A stretch of 20,078 bases of DNA from Promethearchaeota archaeon (GCA_016839865.1 JAEOTN010000272.1:1-20078); one strand, 5' to 3'; counted from the stretch's first letter, positions 7,603-15,175 are shown. Notes: a model not told the origin generated them from the sequence alone. Program-made: numbers and translations.

Positions 7603-9921
7603 TTACACTTCTTGAGTAACTTCTTGTGATTTATTATTGTTCTTTCGACCATTTTTGCGAAGTAATGGAATTACGACGAAAATCACAGCAAAAGTTACCG
7701 CGATTGCTGCTAATATAATCCACATAATTCCACTTGTAAGCCAATCTGGAGCTAGCGTCTGTTGATTCAGGAATGTCAAAAGACCCTCACCGTTTCCTAT
7801 TGCTAAGAATAATCCCACAAATAGAGTTGCAGTCAATGATTCCACTGTAATTAATGTGTTTATGGAAGGTCCGGCAGTATCCTTGAAAGGATCTCCTACA
7901 GTATCTCCAGTAATGGAAGCCTTGTGAGCTTCCGTTCCTTTTCCACCAAGATGACCATCCTCGATATACTTCTTAGCGTTGTCCCACATCCCTCCGCTTG
8001 TAGACATCAAGAGAGCGAATAGAAAACCAGTTAAAATAGTCCCTGCTAAGAACGCGGATAATGCTGCTGTCCCAAATAGAACGCCAGTTAATATTGGACC
8101 ACCTATAGAAATAGCTATGGGAATTGCCAATTCTCTCAGAGAACCTTTTGTTGCAATATCTACGCATCGTGCATAGTCCGCTTTTTGAGTTCCTTCTAAA
8201 ATACCAGGCATTTCTTTGAATTGACGTCGGATTTCTGCAATCATCTTCTCTGCATTGCGATCTACTGCTTTGATCAATACAGCACTGAAATAAGCAGGAG
8301 TAGCGGATCCAAGTAAAGCACCAATTAATACATTTGCTTTGAGAAGATCCACACCACTAACGTTTGCTTCTGCTGAGTATGCATAAAGTAATGCTAATAC
8401 GGTTAGTGCAGCTGCACCAATTGCTATTCCTTTTGTGATAGCTTTTGCCGTGTTACCAGCAGAATCAAGTTTATCACAATCACGAATAACATCCTCATCC
8501 AATCCTCCTTGTTCTGCAATTCCTCGAGCATTATCGACAATAGGCCCATAAGCATCATTCGAGACGATAGTAGCAACAATTGCAAGCATACCGACAGAAG
8601 CCATCGCTATACCATAAACCCCATCTAAGAACCATGAAATAGCCATAGCAATGATAATTCCGATTGTAGGAGCGACAACGCTTTCTAAACCATATGCAAA
8701 ACCAGCTAAGATTACAGTTGCGTGACCGCTTTTTGCACTTTCTGCGACTTTTTTGGTTGGTGCCTTTTCATCATTCGTATAATAATCCGTAGTAAATCCA
8801 ATCAAAACACCACTAACTAAACCCAGAACTCCAGCAAGATTATTCTTCCATAGTTTTAATTTTCCATATTCACTCAGCAAACCTAATCGGACTAAAATCA
8901 ATGTTATTAATGCGTTTAAAACAATATAAGCAATAGTGGAAATATAAGTCCCCATGTTTAAGGCTTGACCGGGATTGTTCTTCACAGTGAATCGCGTCCA
9001 TAAAATACCTATCAAACTAGCTAATAATCCAACTGCAGAAACAACAATTGGATACACAACAAGCATATCAATGTCTGCTGGTATCAGGTCTCTAAGGAAA
9101 CCGTCTTTCATAGTTGCAAAATATGCTGCTGCTAAAATCATTACTGCTACTATCGAAGCAACATAAGAATCAAATAGATCTGCACCCATTCCTGCAATAT
9201 CACCAACATTATCACCAACATTATCTGCCACTGCTGCAGGATTTCTTGGATCGTCTTCCGGAAGGTCAAATTCACCTTTTCCGACTAAATCTGCTCCTAC
9301 ATCGGCAGTTTTTGTGAAGATACCACCTCCGCATTTAGCAAAGAGTGCAATTGTTGATGCACCAAACGAGAATCCCAATGATATTGCTGGATCAGGCCAA
9401 ATTGCGTAGAATATAATGATTCCACCAATAGCTGCACCAGTTACTGCAAGACCCATAACTGCTCCACCGAAAAAAGATACGTTGAAAGCTGGAGTAATAC
9501 CTTTTCGGGCTGCTTCAGCTGTTCGGGTGTTTGCTTTGACTCCAACTTTCATTCCTAGCCAACCTGCAAATCCAGAAGCGACAGATCCTGCAATATATGC
9601 AACCATTTGTTGCCAGTTTAAAGTCCCTCCTAAAATAGGCATTGGATGTTGCCAAGAATAATATTCAACCAAGGGATTAGGGAGTAATAACAGAATAATT
9701 AACGCGACAACGACGGAAAAAATACCTAAAGTCAAGTATTGACGTTTAATAAAAGCGTTTGCACCTTCTTCTATGTAACCAGCAACCCTCACCATATCCT
9801 CGTTGCCCGGATCTTTCTTTATAACATTAAAAGCTAGATACACGGCAATTCCGATGGCGATAACGGCAGCTGCTACAATTAACCAGAATGCAAAATCTGG
9901 TATGTGTTCAAACAGTGACAT
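7603..9921 (-). CDS. hppA: Membrane-bound ion-pumping pyrophosphatase, copy 1 (with extra C-terminal helix)
   Basis: This 772-residue integral membrane protein hydrolyses cytosolic PPi and pumps H+ (or Na+) outward. Active-site motifs are DVGADLVGK (207-215), PEDDPRNPA (221-229), NVGDNVGD (234-241), SNDAYGPIVDNA (454-465) and GDTVGDPFKDTAGP (672-685). GNTAKAITKG (489-498) carries K493 and T496, the pair known to mark K+-independent enzymes. Two ion-gate positions are unusual. The Glu of Na+-pumping enzymes (E246 in Thermotoga maritima) is D251 in DLFDSY. The gate lysine of the NILIK motif (K707 in T. maritima, K742 in mung bean) is T692. After the normal last helix it has an extra helix (about 729-755) and a polar tail NGRKNNNKSQEVTQEV. 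It is divergent from a paralogue at 10232. H+ pumping is likely from the K/T signature but not certain. Confidence 0.95.
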   Translation of the reverse strand: MSLFEHIPDFAFWLIVAAAVIAIGIAVYLAFNVIKKDPGNEDMVRVAGYIEEGANAFIKRQYLTLGIFSVVVALIILLLLPNPLVEYYSWQHPMPILGGTLNWQQMVAYIAGSVASGFAGWLGMKVGVKANTRTAEAARKGITPAFNVSFFGGAVMGLAVTGAAIGGIIIFYAIWPDPAISLGFSFGASTIALFAKCGGGIFTKTADVGADLVGKGEFDLPEDDPRNPAAVADNVGDNVGDIAGMGADLFDSYVASIVAVMILAAAYFATMKDGFLRDLIPADIDMLVVYPIVVSAVGLLASLIGILWTRFTVKNNPGQALNMGTYISTIAYIVLNALITLILVRLGLLSEYGKLKLWKNNLAGVLGLVSGVLIGFTTDYYTNDEKAPTKKVAESAKSGHATVILAGFAYGLESVVAPTIGIIIAMAISWFLDGVYGIAMASVGMLAIVATIVSNDAYGPIVDNARGIAEQGGLDEDVIRDCDKLDSAGNTAKAITKGIAIGAAALTVLALLYAYSAEANVSGVDLLKANVLIGALLGSATPAYFSAVLIKAVDRNAEKMIAEIRRQFKEMPGILEGTQKADYARCVDIATKGSLRELAIPIAISIGGPILTGVLFGTAALSAFLAGTILTGFLFALLMSTSGGMWDNAKKYIEDGHLGGKGTEAHKASITGDTVGDPFKDTAGPSINTLITVESLTATLFVGLFLAIGNGEGLLTFLNQQTLAPDWLTSGIMWIILAAIAVTFAVIFVVIPLLRKNGRKNNNKSQEVTQEV

Positions 9922-10130
9922 TTATTTTTTTCACCAATTTTTCAATTTGTTACTTTTGCTTTCTTATTAAAATAATAAAAAATTGTGTTGATGTTTGAAT
10001 ACTCTTTTTTAAAGGTAGAGCTCATCCGTATTCGTAAAAACTGTCATTTTCTATTGCAAAAGTTAATATATGTTGAATGTCCAAAGTGGTAGCTTTTATT
10101 AGTATATTAAGCGATTTGTTCAAAAGATTG

Positions 10131-10144
10131 TCTAGTAATCTAGA
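10131..10144. repeat. Short inverted repeat, possible operator upstream of copy 2 pyrophosphatase
   Basis: TCTAG and CTAGA are perfect 5-bp arms around TAAT. It lies about 25 bp upstream of the likely TATA box of the plus-strand pyrophosphatase gene, where an archaeal regulator could bind. A 5-bp arm can arise by chance in AT-rich DNA. Confidence 0.25.
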
Positions 10145-10216
10145 ACTTGTGTAAGATTAGGGAAACAATTATATTGATCTGTAAAAAACCAGTATTATCT
10201 ATTTTTGATATGAATT

Positions 10217-10224
10217 GAAGGAGG
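10217..10224 (+). promoter_or_regulatory. Shine-Dalgarno site fixing a TTG start
   Basis: GAAGGAGG lies 7 nt before the TTG at 10232. The upstream ATG at 10210 runs into a stop after one codon, and the protein has the right N-terminus from the TTG, so the TTG is the real start. Confidence 0.8.
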
Positions 10225-10231
10225 ACAACCA

Positions 10232-12427
10232 TTGGCTCTGATCAGCTGGGAATTGATTGCCCCTATTACTGGAATCATTTCCATAGTTCTAGCCTTTGTG
10301 ACCTTGAAACAAGTCACAAAAGCAGAACCGGGAAATGATAAAATGCAAAAGGTTTCGGGTCTTATAGAGAAAGGTTCGAAAACATTTATGAAACGGCAAT
10401 ATACCACTCTTGCGATTGTTGTTGGAGTACTTGCTTTGATTATTTTTGCTACATTTACTCTTACAAACTTAAATCATTACACAACAGGAACTGCATTTGG
10501 TGTTGGTGCTGCAACAGCAATATCTTATATAATTGGCTCCACATTGTCGAGCTTAGCTGGGATTACTGGTATTCTTATCAGTACGAAAGCTAATACACGA
10601 TCTGCATGGGGTGCTACGAAAAGTTTGAATGAAGGATTCCGTATTGCATTCAAAGGTGGGAGTGTATTAGGATTACTTGTTGTAGGATTCGCACTTGTGG
10701 GAATCACTGTATTATATTACATTTTCCAATTAATATTCGGTGATATAAACCTCACATTTGAAATTTTGATGGGTTTTTCATTCGGTGGAAGCACTATCGC
10801 TTTATTTGCAAAAGCAGGTGGTGGAATATTCACTAAAGCAGCTGATGTAGGTGCAGATATTGTTGGAAAAGTAGAACATGACATTCCTGAAGACGACCCT
10901 CGTAATCCAGCAGCTATCGCAGACAATGTGGGGGATAATGTTGGAGATGTAGCGGGTATGGGTGCTGATATTTTCGACTCATTTGTTGTTTCAATAATCG
11001 CCCCTTGTATTCTAGGAATCGTGATGGATCTTTTTGTAGGTGAAGGAGGATTCACATTCACAACCATTCCATTGGTTCTAGCTGGATTTGGTAATATTGC
11101 ATCAATGGTAGCATCACTTTTTGTGCGAGTAAAAGAAGGTCAATTTCCTGGTAAAGCGTTAAATAATGGAACTTATCTTACAACCGGATTATTTGCAGTA
11201 TTCTGTATTCTGACCGTCCCTTTAACAGGAGGATGGACTGGGTGGGGAAATCCCGCTTCTTGGACAATATTTATAGCTGCAGTCATCGGTTTATCATCAG
11301 GGGTTATTATTGGCATAACATCAGATATCTTTACCAAAACTGAAGGAAAATTTGCGCCTGCACGAAAAGTAGCTGAAGCAGCACAAACTGGTCATGCAAC
11401 AAATATTCTCTCTGGGTTTTCATGGGGATTGATGTCTGTTGTACCATCAATCATCGGAATTGCAGTTGCGATATTTGTATCATATATTGCTGGATCTTCT
11501 CTCGGACTTCCGGGGATTGATTCTAGTCATAGTGCAAAAATGGGTTTATATTCTGTTGCAATCGCAGGTGCTGGAATGTTAAGTATAACCGAAATGATAG
11601 TAAGTTCTGATGCATATGGACCTATCGTTGATAATGCTCGAGGTATTGCCGAAGCAGGAGGATTAGACAAAGAAATAATTAGAGTTTGTGATAAGATGGA
11701 TGAAGCAGGAAATACTGCAAAAGCAATCACCAAAGGTTTCTCTATTGGTGCAGCTGCATTAACCGTTATCGCATTAGTAGTCGCATTCCTAGAATTGGTA
11801 GAATTAAGATTAGATGCTCTAGGTGCCTCAGCTGCGGCAATTGAAGCAGCAACCACCGTATCTTTAACAAATCCGAATGTTATTGTTGGTTTATTGATAG
11901 GTGCAATGATGCCTGCGTTATTCTCTGCTTTGTTGATACTAGGAGTTGATCGAACTGCGCAAAAGATGATTATTGAGATTCGTCGTCAATTTAAAGAGCA
12001 TCCAGAAATTCTCGAAGGGACAAAAGATGCTGATTATGATACGCCGATCGATATAGCGACGAAAGGAGCTCTCAAAGAACTACTTCCGTCAACACTAATT
12101 GCCATAATTGTTACAATTCTTATGGGAATACTATTTAAACCAGCCGGACTAGTAGCTTATTTAGTTGGAGCCATAATTACAGGAGTAGTTCTCGCGTTGA
12201 TTATGTCAAATTCTGGTGGAATGTGGGATAATGCAAAAAAATGGATAGAAGATGGTAACTTGGGTGGTAAAGGAACACTTACCCATCATGCAAGCATCAC
12301 AGGAGATACGGTTGGAGATCCATTCAAGGACACTGCAGGTCCTGCTTTGAATACACTCTTAGCAGTAATGTCAGAAGCAGCATCTCTATTCGTACCACTT
12401 TTTGTTATTTTTGTATCATTAGTCTAA
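10232..12427 (+). CDS. hppA: Membrane-bound ion-pumping pyrophosphatase, copy 2
   Basis: A 731-residue paralogue of the minus-strand gene, without the extra C-terminal helix. Motifs: DVGADIVGKVE (205-215), PEDDPRNPA (219-227), NVGDNVGD (232-239), SSDAYGPIVDNA (458-469), GGMWDNAKKWIE (662-673) and GDTVGDPFKDTAGP (691-704). GNTAKAITKG (493-502), with K497 and T500, is the K+-independent signature. The Na+-enzyme Glu position is D249 (DIFDSF) and the gate lysine position is A711 (ALNTLLA). The normally conserved HKA before the last catalytic loop is HHA (685-687). The start is a TTG with an excellent Shine-Dalgarno site. A T-rich tract right after the stop ends the transcript. The sequence between the last helices, the first periplasmic loop (81-90) and an insert near 525-545 differ from copy 1, so this is an old duplication or separate acquisition. 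Confidence 0.95.
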   Translation: MALISWELIAPITGIISIVLAFVTLKQVTKAEPGNDKMQKVSGLIEKGSKTFMKRQYTTLAIVVGVLALIIFATFTLTNLNHYTTGTAFGVGAATAISYIIGSTLSSLAGITGILISTKANTRSAWGATKSLNEGFRIAFKGGSVLGLLVVGFALVGITVLYYIFQLIFGDINLTFEILMGFSFGGSTIALFAKAGGGIFTKAADVGADIVGKVEHDIPEDDPRNPAAIADNVGDNVGDVAGMGADIFDSFVVSIIAPCILGIVMDLFVGEGGFTFTTIPLVLAGFGNIASMVASLFVRVKEGQFPGKALNNGTYLTTGLFAVFCILTVPLTGGWTGWGNPASWTIFIAAVIGLSSGVIIGITSDIFTKTEGKFAPARKVAEAAQTGHATNILSGFSWGLMSVVPSIIGIAVAIFVSYIAGSSLGLPGIDSSHSAKMGLYSVAIAGAGMLSITEMIVSSDAYGPIVDNARGIAEAGGLDKEIIRVCDKMDEAGNTAKAITKGFSIGAAALTVIALVVAFLELVELRLDALGASAAAIEAATTVSLTNPNVIVGLLIGAMMPALFSALLILGVDRTAQKMIIEIRRQFKEHPEILEGTKDADYDTPIDIATKGALKELLPSTLIAIIVTILMGILFKPAGLVAYLVGAIITGVVLALIMSNSGGMWDNAKKWIEDGNLGGKGTLTHHASITGDTVGDPFKDTAGPALNTLLAVMSEAASLFVPLFVIFVSLV

Positions 12428-12440
12428 TTTTTTTTTCTTT
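12428..12440 (+). terminator. Poly-U terminator after copy 2 pyrophosphatase
   Basis: A run of nine T followed by CTTT starts directly after the TAA stop. No hairpin precedes it, as is usual for archaeal intrinsic termination. Confidence 0.5.
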
Positions 12441-12453
12441 CTCTGAATAAGTC

Positions 12454-12461
12454 ATAAATAG
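12454..12461 (+). promoter_or_regulatory. TATA box of the first zinc-finger gene
   Basis: ATAAATAG; the same 8 bases recur at 12831-12838 before the paralogue. Placing transcription 26 nt downstream leaves a leader of about 19 nt, which contains the AGGTGG Shine-Dalgarno motif (12491-12496). Confidence 0.5.
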
Positions 12462-12501
12462 TGCAATTACTTCTATAATATGTGGGATAAAGGTGGGAAT
12501 G

Positions 12502-12732
12502 ATGCCATCAAAATGTTATGAATGCAATGAAGGTGCAGAAATTTCATGTGCCAACTCAAATTGCGTAAATGAAGCATGTGATCAGCATTCTTTTAGAATA
12601 GCGAAGCGTGCTCTTCTATGTCAATCATGTTATGTGAAAGATAGAAAACAACGCAAAGGAATGATATGGGGTATGTATGGGGTTCTAATTACAATACTAG
12701 TTGTTTTTACGGTGTTAAATTCTCTGGTTTGA
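12502..12732 (+). CDS. Small zinc-finger protein with one C-terminal transmembrane helix (paralogue 1)
   Basis: A 76-residue protein with eight metal-binding residues in a C-x2-C-x7-C-x4-C-x4-C-x2-H-x10-C-x2-C pattern (C5, C8, C16, C21, C26, H29, C40, C43), enough for two zinc ions. The spacing recalls B-box or other cross-brace fingers but matches no family I can name. A basic stretch (KDRKQRKG) leads into one hydrophobic helix (about 54-75) at the C-terminus, so the finger should face the cytosol as in tail-anchored proteins. The ATG at 12502 is chosen because AGGTGG ends 5 nt before it and the paralogue also starts Met-Pro; a GTG at 12493 would add three residues. Function unknown: metal-dependent binding of protein or nucleic acid at the membrane is inference. 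Confidence 0.8.
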   Translation: MPSKCYECNEGAEISCANSNCVNEACDQHSFRIAKRALLCQSCYVKDRKQRKGMIWGMYGVLITILVVFTVLNSLV

Positions 12733-12830
12733 TTTTAATCCTAACTCAGACTTTCCTCAGTGATTTTCGCAAAATCGTATTGTAGCCGCATTAGTAGAGT
12801 CGATTTTCTATTTTTTTCCTCTCATAATAG

Positions 12831-12838
12831 ATAAATAG
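12831..12838 (+). promoter_or_regulatory. TATA box of the second zinc-finger gene (zinc finger-SDR-sulfotransferase operon)
   Basis: ATAAATAG, identical to the element before the first paralogue and at nearly the same distance (about 45 nt) from its ATG. A T-rich tract at 12808-12817 just upstream may end the first gene's message, so the two paralogues look like separate transcripts. Confidence 0.5.
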
Positions 12839-12879
12839 AACGGTAGATGTACCAACGCAGAATTCTTTATTGATGAACG

Positions 12880-13122
12880 ATGCCAAAAAAAACCGGGAAA
12901 TGCTATTTATGCGACAAGTATGCAGTAATTACCTGTGCAAATCCGAATTGCGACAACCAAGCATGCAACGACCATTCCTATCGCATTAAACATGCAATCA
13001 AGTGTCAAGATTGTTATATTAAAGACCGTAAAAAAGGCAGAATCTTGATCTGGAGCACTCTAGGGGTGCTAATTGTAGTTTTGATTACTGTAATAATACT
13101 AAGAACACAGGGAATTTTGTAG
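12880..13122 (+). CDS. Small zinc-finger protein with one C-terminal transmembrane helix (paralogue 2)
   Basis: An 80-residue paralogue of the preceding gene with the same design: C8, C11, C19, C24, C29, H32, C42, C45 (C-x2-C-x7-C-x4-C-x4-C-x2-H-x9-C-x2-C), then a basic KDRKKGR and a hydrophobic helix (about 55-75). Shared words include ITCANPNC versus ISCANSNC, CxDH/QHS(Y/F)RI and CQxCY(I/V)KDRK. An additional His (H38) lies in the last loop. Its stop codon TAG overlaps the AGGAGA ribosome site of the following SDR gene, so the two are cotranscribed and probably translationally coupled. Function unknown. Confidence 0.8.
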   Translation: MPKKTGKCYLCDKYAVITCANPNCDNQACNDHSYRIKHAIKCQDCYIKDRKKGRILIWSTLGVLIVVLITVIILRTQGIL

Positions 13123-13126
13123 GAGA
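13121..13126 (+). promoter_or_regulatory. Shine-Dalgarno site overlapping the zinc-finger stop, serving a GTG start
   Basis: AGGAGA begins inside the TAG stop of the zinc-finger gene and lies 8 nt before the GTG at 13135, tying translation of the SDR to that of the small protein. Confidence 0.65.
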
Positions 13127-13134
13127 AACCAATA

Positions 13135-13884
13135 GTGCAACTCAAAGATAAAGTAGCAATAATAACTGGTGCGGGAGCGGGAATTGGTGAAGCAACTGCA
13201 AAGTTGTTTGCTAAGGAAGGAGCTAAAGTTGTATGTTGCTCTTTTACAGAATCTGCTAAACAAATTGTAGAAGAGATTATATCTTCCGGAAGTAGCGCGC
13301 GTTATATTGGGGGAGATATCGCAGATGAAGCTGTATGTAAGAAAATCATCGAGAACACTATTTCGAACTATGGTCAACTAGATATCTTATTTAACAATGC
13401 AGGGATTGTTCTACCAATCGATACAGTACATGATAATTCAGTAGAACAATGGGATCGAGTAATGGCAGTGAATGTTCGCAGTATATTTCTCCTTTCTAAA
13501 TTAGCAATTCCTCATCTGAGAAAGACTAAGGGTACGATTGTAAATAATTCGTCAGTACTTGCACTTAAGGGTGTAAAAAACCGCGCAGTGTATTCAGCGA
13601 GTAAAGGAGCTATTTCTGCGTTAACTAAAGCGATGGCGATGGATTATATGGAAGATGGCATACGTGTTAATGCGATTTGCCCAGGAACTACAGATACTCC
13701 CTCCTTGGCAAAACGATTATCAAAACTTGATGATCCGGAACAAGCACGTAAGGAATTCATTGCACGTCAGCCTATGAAAAGATTAGGAACATCAGAGGAA
13801 ATAGCGCAAGCGATCTTATTCCTTGCTACAAATGAGTTCACAACTGGCATCAATCTCTCTGTAGATGGTGGTATGACAATTTAA
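13135..13884 (+). CDS. Short-chain dehydrogenase/reductase (SDR)
   Basis: A 249-residue classical SDR oxidoreductase: TGAGAGIG nucleotide loop (11-18), NNAG (87-90), N113, catalytic S140, Y153 and K157 (YSASK), and the C-terminal VDGGMTI ending common in the FabG-like group. After the second strand the sequence is CCSFTES without the acidic residue that marks NAD preference, so NADP(H) is possible. Start is a GTG with a Shine-Dalgarno site. The sulfotransferase starts 15 nt downstream, so the substrate may be an alcohol or ketone linked to the sulfated product. Substrate cannot be read from the sequence; fatty acyl, steroid-like and sugar substrates are all seen in this family. Confidence 0.9.
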   Translation: MQLKDKVAIITGAGAGIGEATAKLFAKEGAKVVCCSFTESAKQIVEEIISSGSSARYIGGDIADEAVCKKIIENTISNYGQLDILFNNAGIVLPIDTVHDNSVEQWDRVMAVNVRSIFLLSKLAIPHLRKTKGTIVNNSSVLALKGVKNRAVYSASKGAISALTKAMAMDYMEDGIRVNAICPGTTDTPSLAKRLSKLDDPEQARKEFIARQPMKRLGTSEEIAQAILFLATNEFTTGINLSVDGGMTI

Positions 13885-13899
13885 GTCGAGATTGTAGAT

Positions 13900-15102
13900 T
13901 TGACAAATGGTTTTTATAGATTCTCCCATAACACAAATGCTATGTCCTTGGTAAATCATCCGATGATGAAATTCGATCCAGAACATCACAAAAAATTAGA
14001 ATCTGAACCTATGGGTGCATACAACCTCAAAAATTTCCGCAAAGTAAGGAAACTGGGAGGCGAGGTTAGTGAAAAATATCGACCACGTTATAAATGGGCA
14101 TATCAGACTTCTTTAAAGACATTTCCCTTGAGAATCATTGAAAACCTAAAATTTGGCAGGAAAATACGCAATACAAAAATCGAGAAAGACCCGATCTTCA
14201 TCATTGGGTATTATAGAACGGGGACTACTTACCTTCATCTCCTGTTTGCTAAAGATAAAAATCTCGGCTTCATGTCAAATTTACAAGGCTATACTCCTAA
14301 CTTTTATTTGGCATTTGAGAAAATGTCTCGGGATCTTTTAGGAGGTTCACTCCCCCCAACTCGACCAATGGATAATGTACCGCTCCATCTGGATGAACCG
14401 GTTGAAGAGGAGTATGCAGTTGGTGCAGTATCGAAATATTCTTTCTACAATGCTTTGATCTGGCCTAAAAAATTTGATTATTTTTCCCGATATCTTTCTC
14501 TCGATGATTGTACAGAACGTGAAATAAAAGATTGGCAAAAAGTGTATCATAAAGCTCTTCAAAAAGTTACATATTACCATGGAGGTAAACGATTGGTCTT
14601 AAAAAATCCCCCAAATGCTTTCAAGATCAAGTATCTCAGCAAAATGTACCCGAATGCTAAATATATCTTTACTTACAGAGATCCTTACACTCTTTTTACA
14701 TCAATGTATAAATTTTATCTTAAAACGTGTGAAATTTTCTCGGTTCAAGATTTTGAAGAGGATTATGACAAGATTAAAGATGGATTTGTACGTAACTTCA
14801 ATGAAATGTTAAAAAAAATAGGAGAGACGAAACATCTCATCCCACCTGAAAATTATATAGAAATTAAATATGAAGATTTTGTAGAAAATCCAATACCATT
14901 CATGAAAGATTTATATGAGAAATTCAAACTTGAAGGATATGATGAAGTGGAGCCAAAATTCATCGCTCATTATAAAAAACAACAAGAAGGTTACGTCGCA
15001 AACAAGTGGGAGATGGAAGATGAAGTAATTCGTGAAGTAAACACTCATTGGAACGTTTATCGTGATAAATATGGATACAAACGGTTAGAACCGTCAGAAT
15101 AA
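13900..15102 (+). CDS. PAPS-dependent sulfotransferase family protein
   Basis: A 400-residue protein of the Sulfotransfer_3-like group, moving sulfate from PAPS to a hydroxyl or amine. The 5'-phosphosulfate loop is IFIIGYYRTGTTYLH (99-113; GxxRTGTT), followed by EPVEEEYAV (166-174), LKNPP (234-238) and the 3'-phosphate motif YRDPYTLFTS (259-268), where R260 and S268 fit the RxPxxxxxS rule. There is no transmembrane helix. The first 95 residues are basic and helical, as in bacterial lipid-acting members. It lies 15 nt after the SDR stop in the same operon. The start is uncertain: TTG at 13900 gives 400 residues, while ATG at 13942 gives 386; neither has a clear Shine-Dalgarno site. Sulfotransferases of this class are not common in Archaea, so transfer from bacteria is possible. 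Confidence 0.85.
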   Translation: MTNGFYRFSHNTNAMSLVNHPMMKFDPEHHKKLESEPMGAYNLKNFRKVRKLGGEVSEKYRPRYKWAYQTSLKTFPLRIIENLKFGRKIRNTKIEKDPIFIIGYYRTGTTYLHLLFAKDKNLGFMSNLQGYTPNFYLAFEKMSRDLLGGSLPPTRPMDNVPLHLDEPVEEEYAVGAVSKYSFYNALIWPKKFDYFSRYLSLDDCTEREIKDWQKVYHKALQKVTYYHGGKRLVLKNPPNAFKIKYLSKMYPNAKYIFTYRDPYTLFTSMYKFYLKTCEIFSVQDFEEDYDKIKDGFVRNFNEMLKKIGETKHLIPPENYIEIKYEDFVENPIPFMKDLYEKFKLEGYDEVEPKFIAHYKKQQEGYVANKWEMEDEVIREVNTHWNVYRDKYGYKRLEPSE

Positions 15103-15108
15103 GTTCTG

Positions 15109-15126
15109 TTTTTCTTTTTTATTTTA
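15109..15126 (+). terminator. Poly-U terminator of the zinc finger-SDR-sulfotransferase operon
   Basis: TTTTTC, TTTTTT and TTTT tracts follow the sulfotransferase stop within 25 nt. No hairpin is seen. Confidence 0.45.
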
Positions 15127-15146
15127 TGTGTATCGGTATAGGATTC

Positions 15147-15154
15147 TTTTTTAA
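15147..15154 (+). promoter_or_regulatory. Possible TATA box of the flavodoxin gene
   Basis: TTTTTTAA is centred about 26 nt before the ATG at 15176, fitting a leaderless message; no Shine-Dalgarno motif precedes that ATG. AT-rich surroundings make the call weak. Confidence 0.35.
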
Positions 15155-15175
15155 TGCAGAATTTAACATAACAAC

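Larger units (their letters stand above)
9922..10231. promoter_or_regulatory. 310-bp divergent control region between two pyrophosphatase genes
   Basis: No ORF is seen here. It must hold both promoters. For the plus-strand gene, AATTATATT at 10167-10175 preceded by GGAAAC (BRE-like) is the best TATA candidate. For the minus-strand gene, TTTTAATA near 9966-9973 lies about 50 nt from the ATG, leaving a leader of roughly 20 nt. A perfect inverted repeat, TCTAG-TAAT-CTAGA, is at 10131-10144, just upstream of the plus-strand TATA candidate. Confidence 0.45.

Noticed and set aside
10717..11067. Long ORFs opposite the pyrophosphatase genes (also 11527-11856 and 9416-9661)
   Set aside because: They are antisense to strongly conserved coding sequence, are rich in Ser, Pro and Ala as typical shadows, and have no ribosome site or recognisable domain.
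12493..12501. GTG start at 12493 for the first zinc-finger gene
   Set aside because: It would lie inside the Shine-Dalgarno motif; the ATG at 12502 has correct spacing and matches the paralogue's Met-Pro start.
12502..13122. Calling the zinc fingers true B-box or ubiquitin-system proteins
   Set aside because: The Cys/His spacing is only similar, and no ubiquitin-related gene is nearby; a profile search would be needed.
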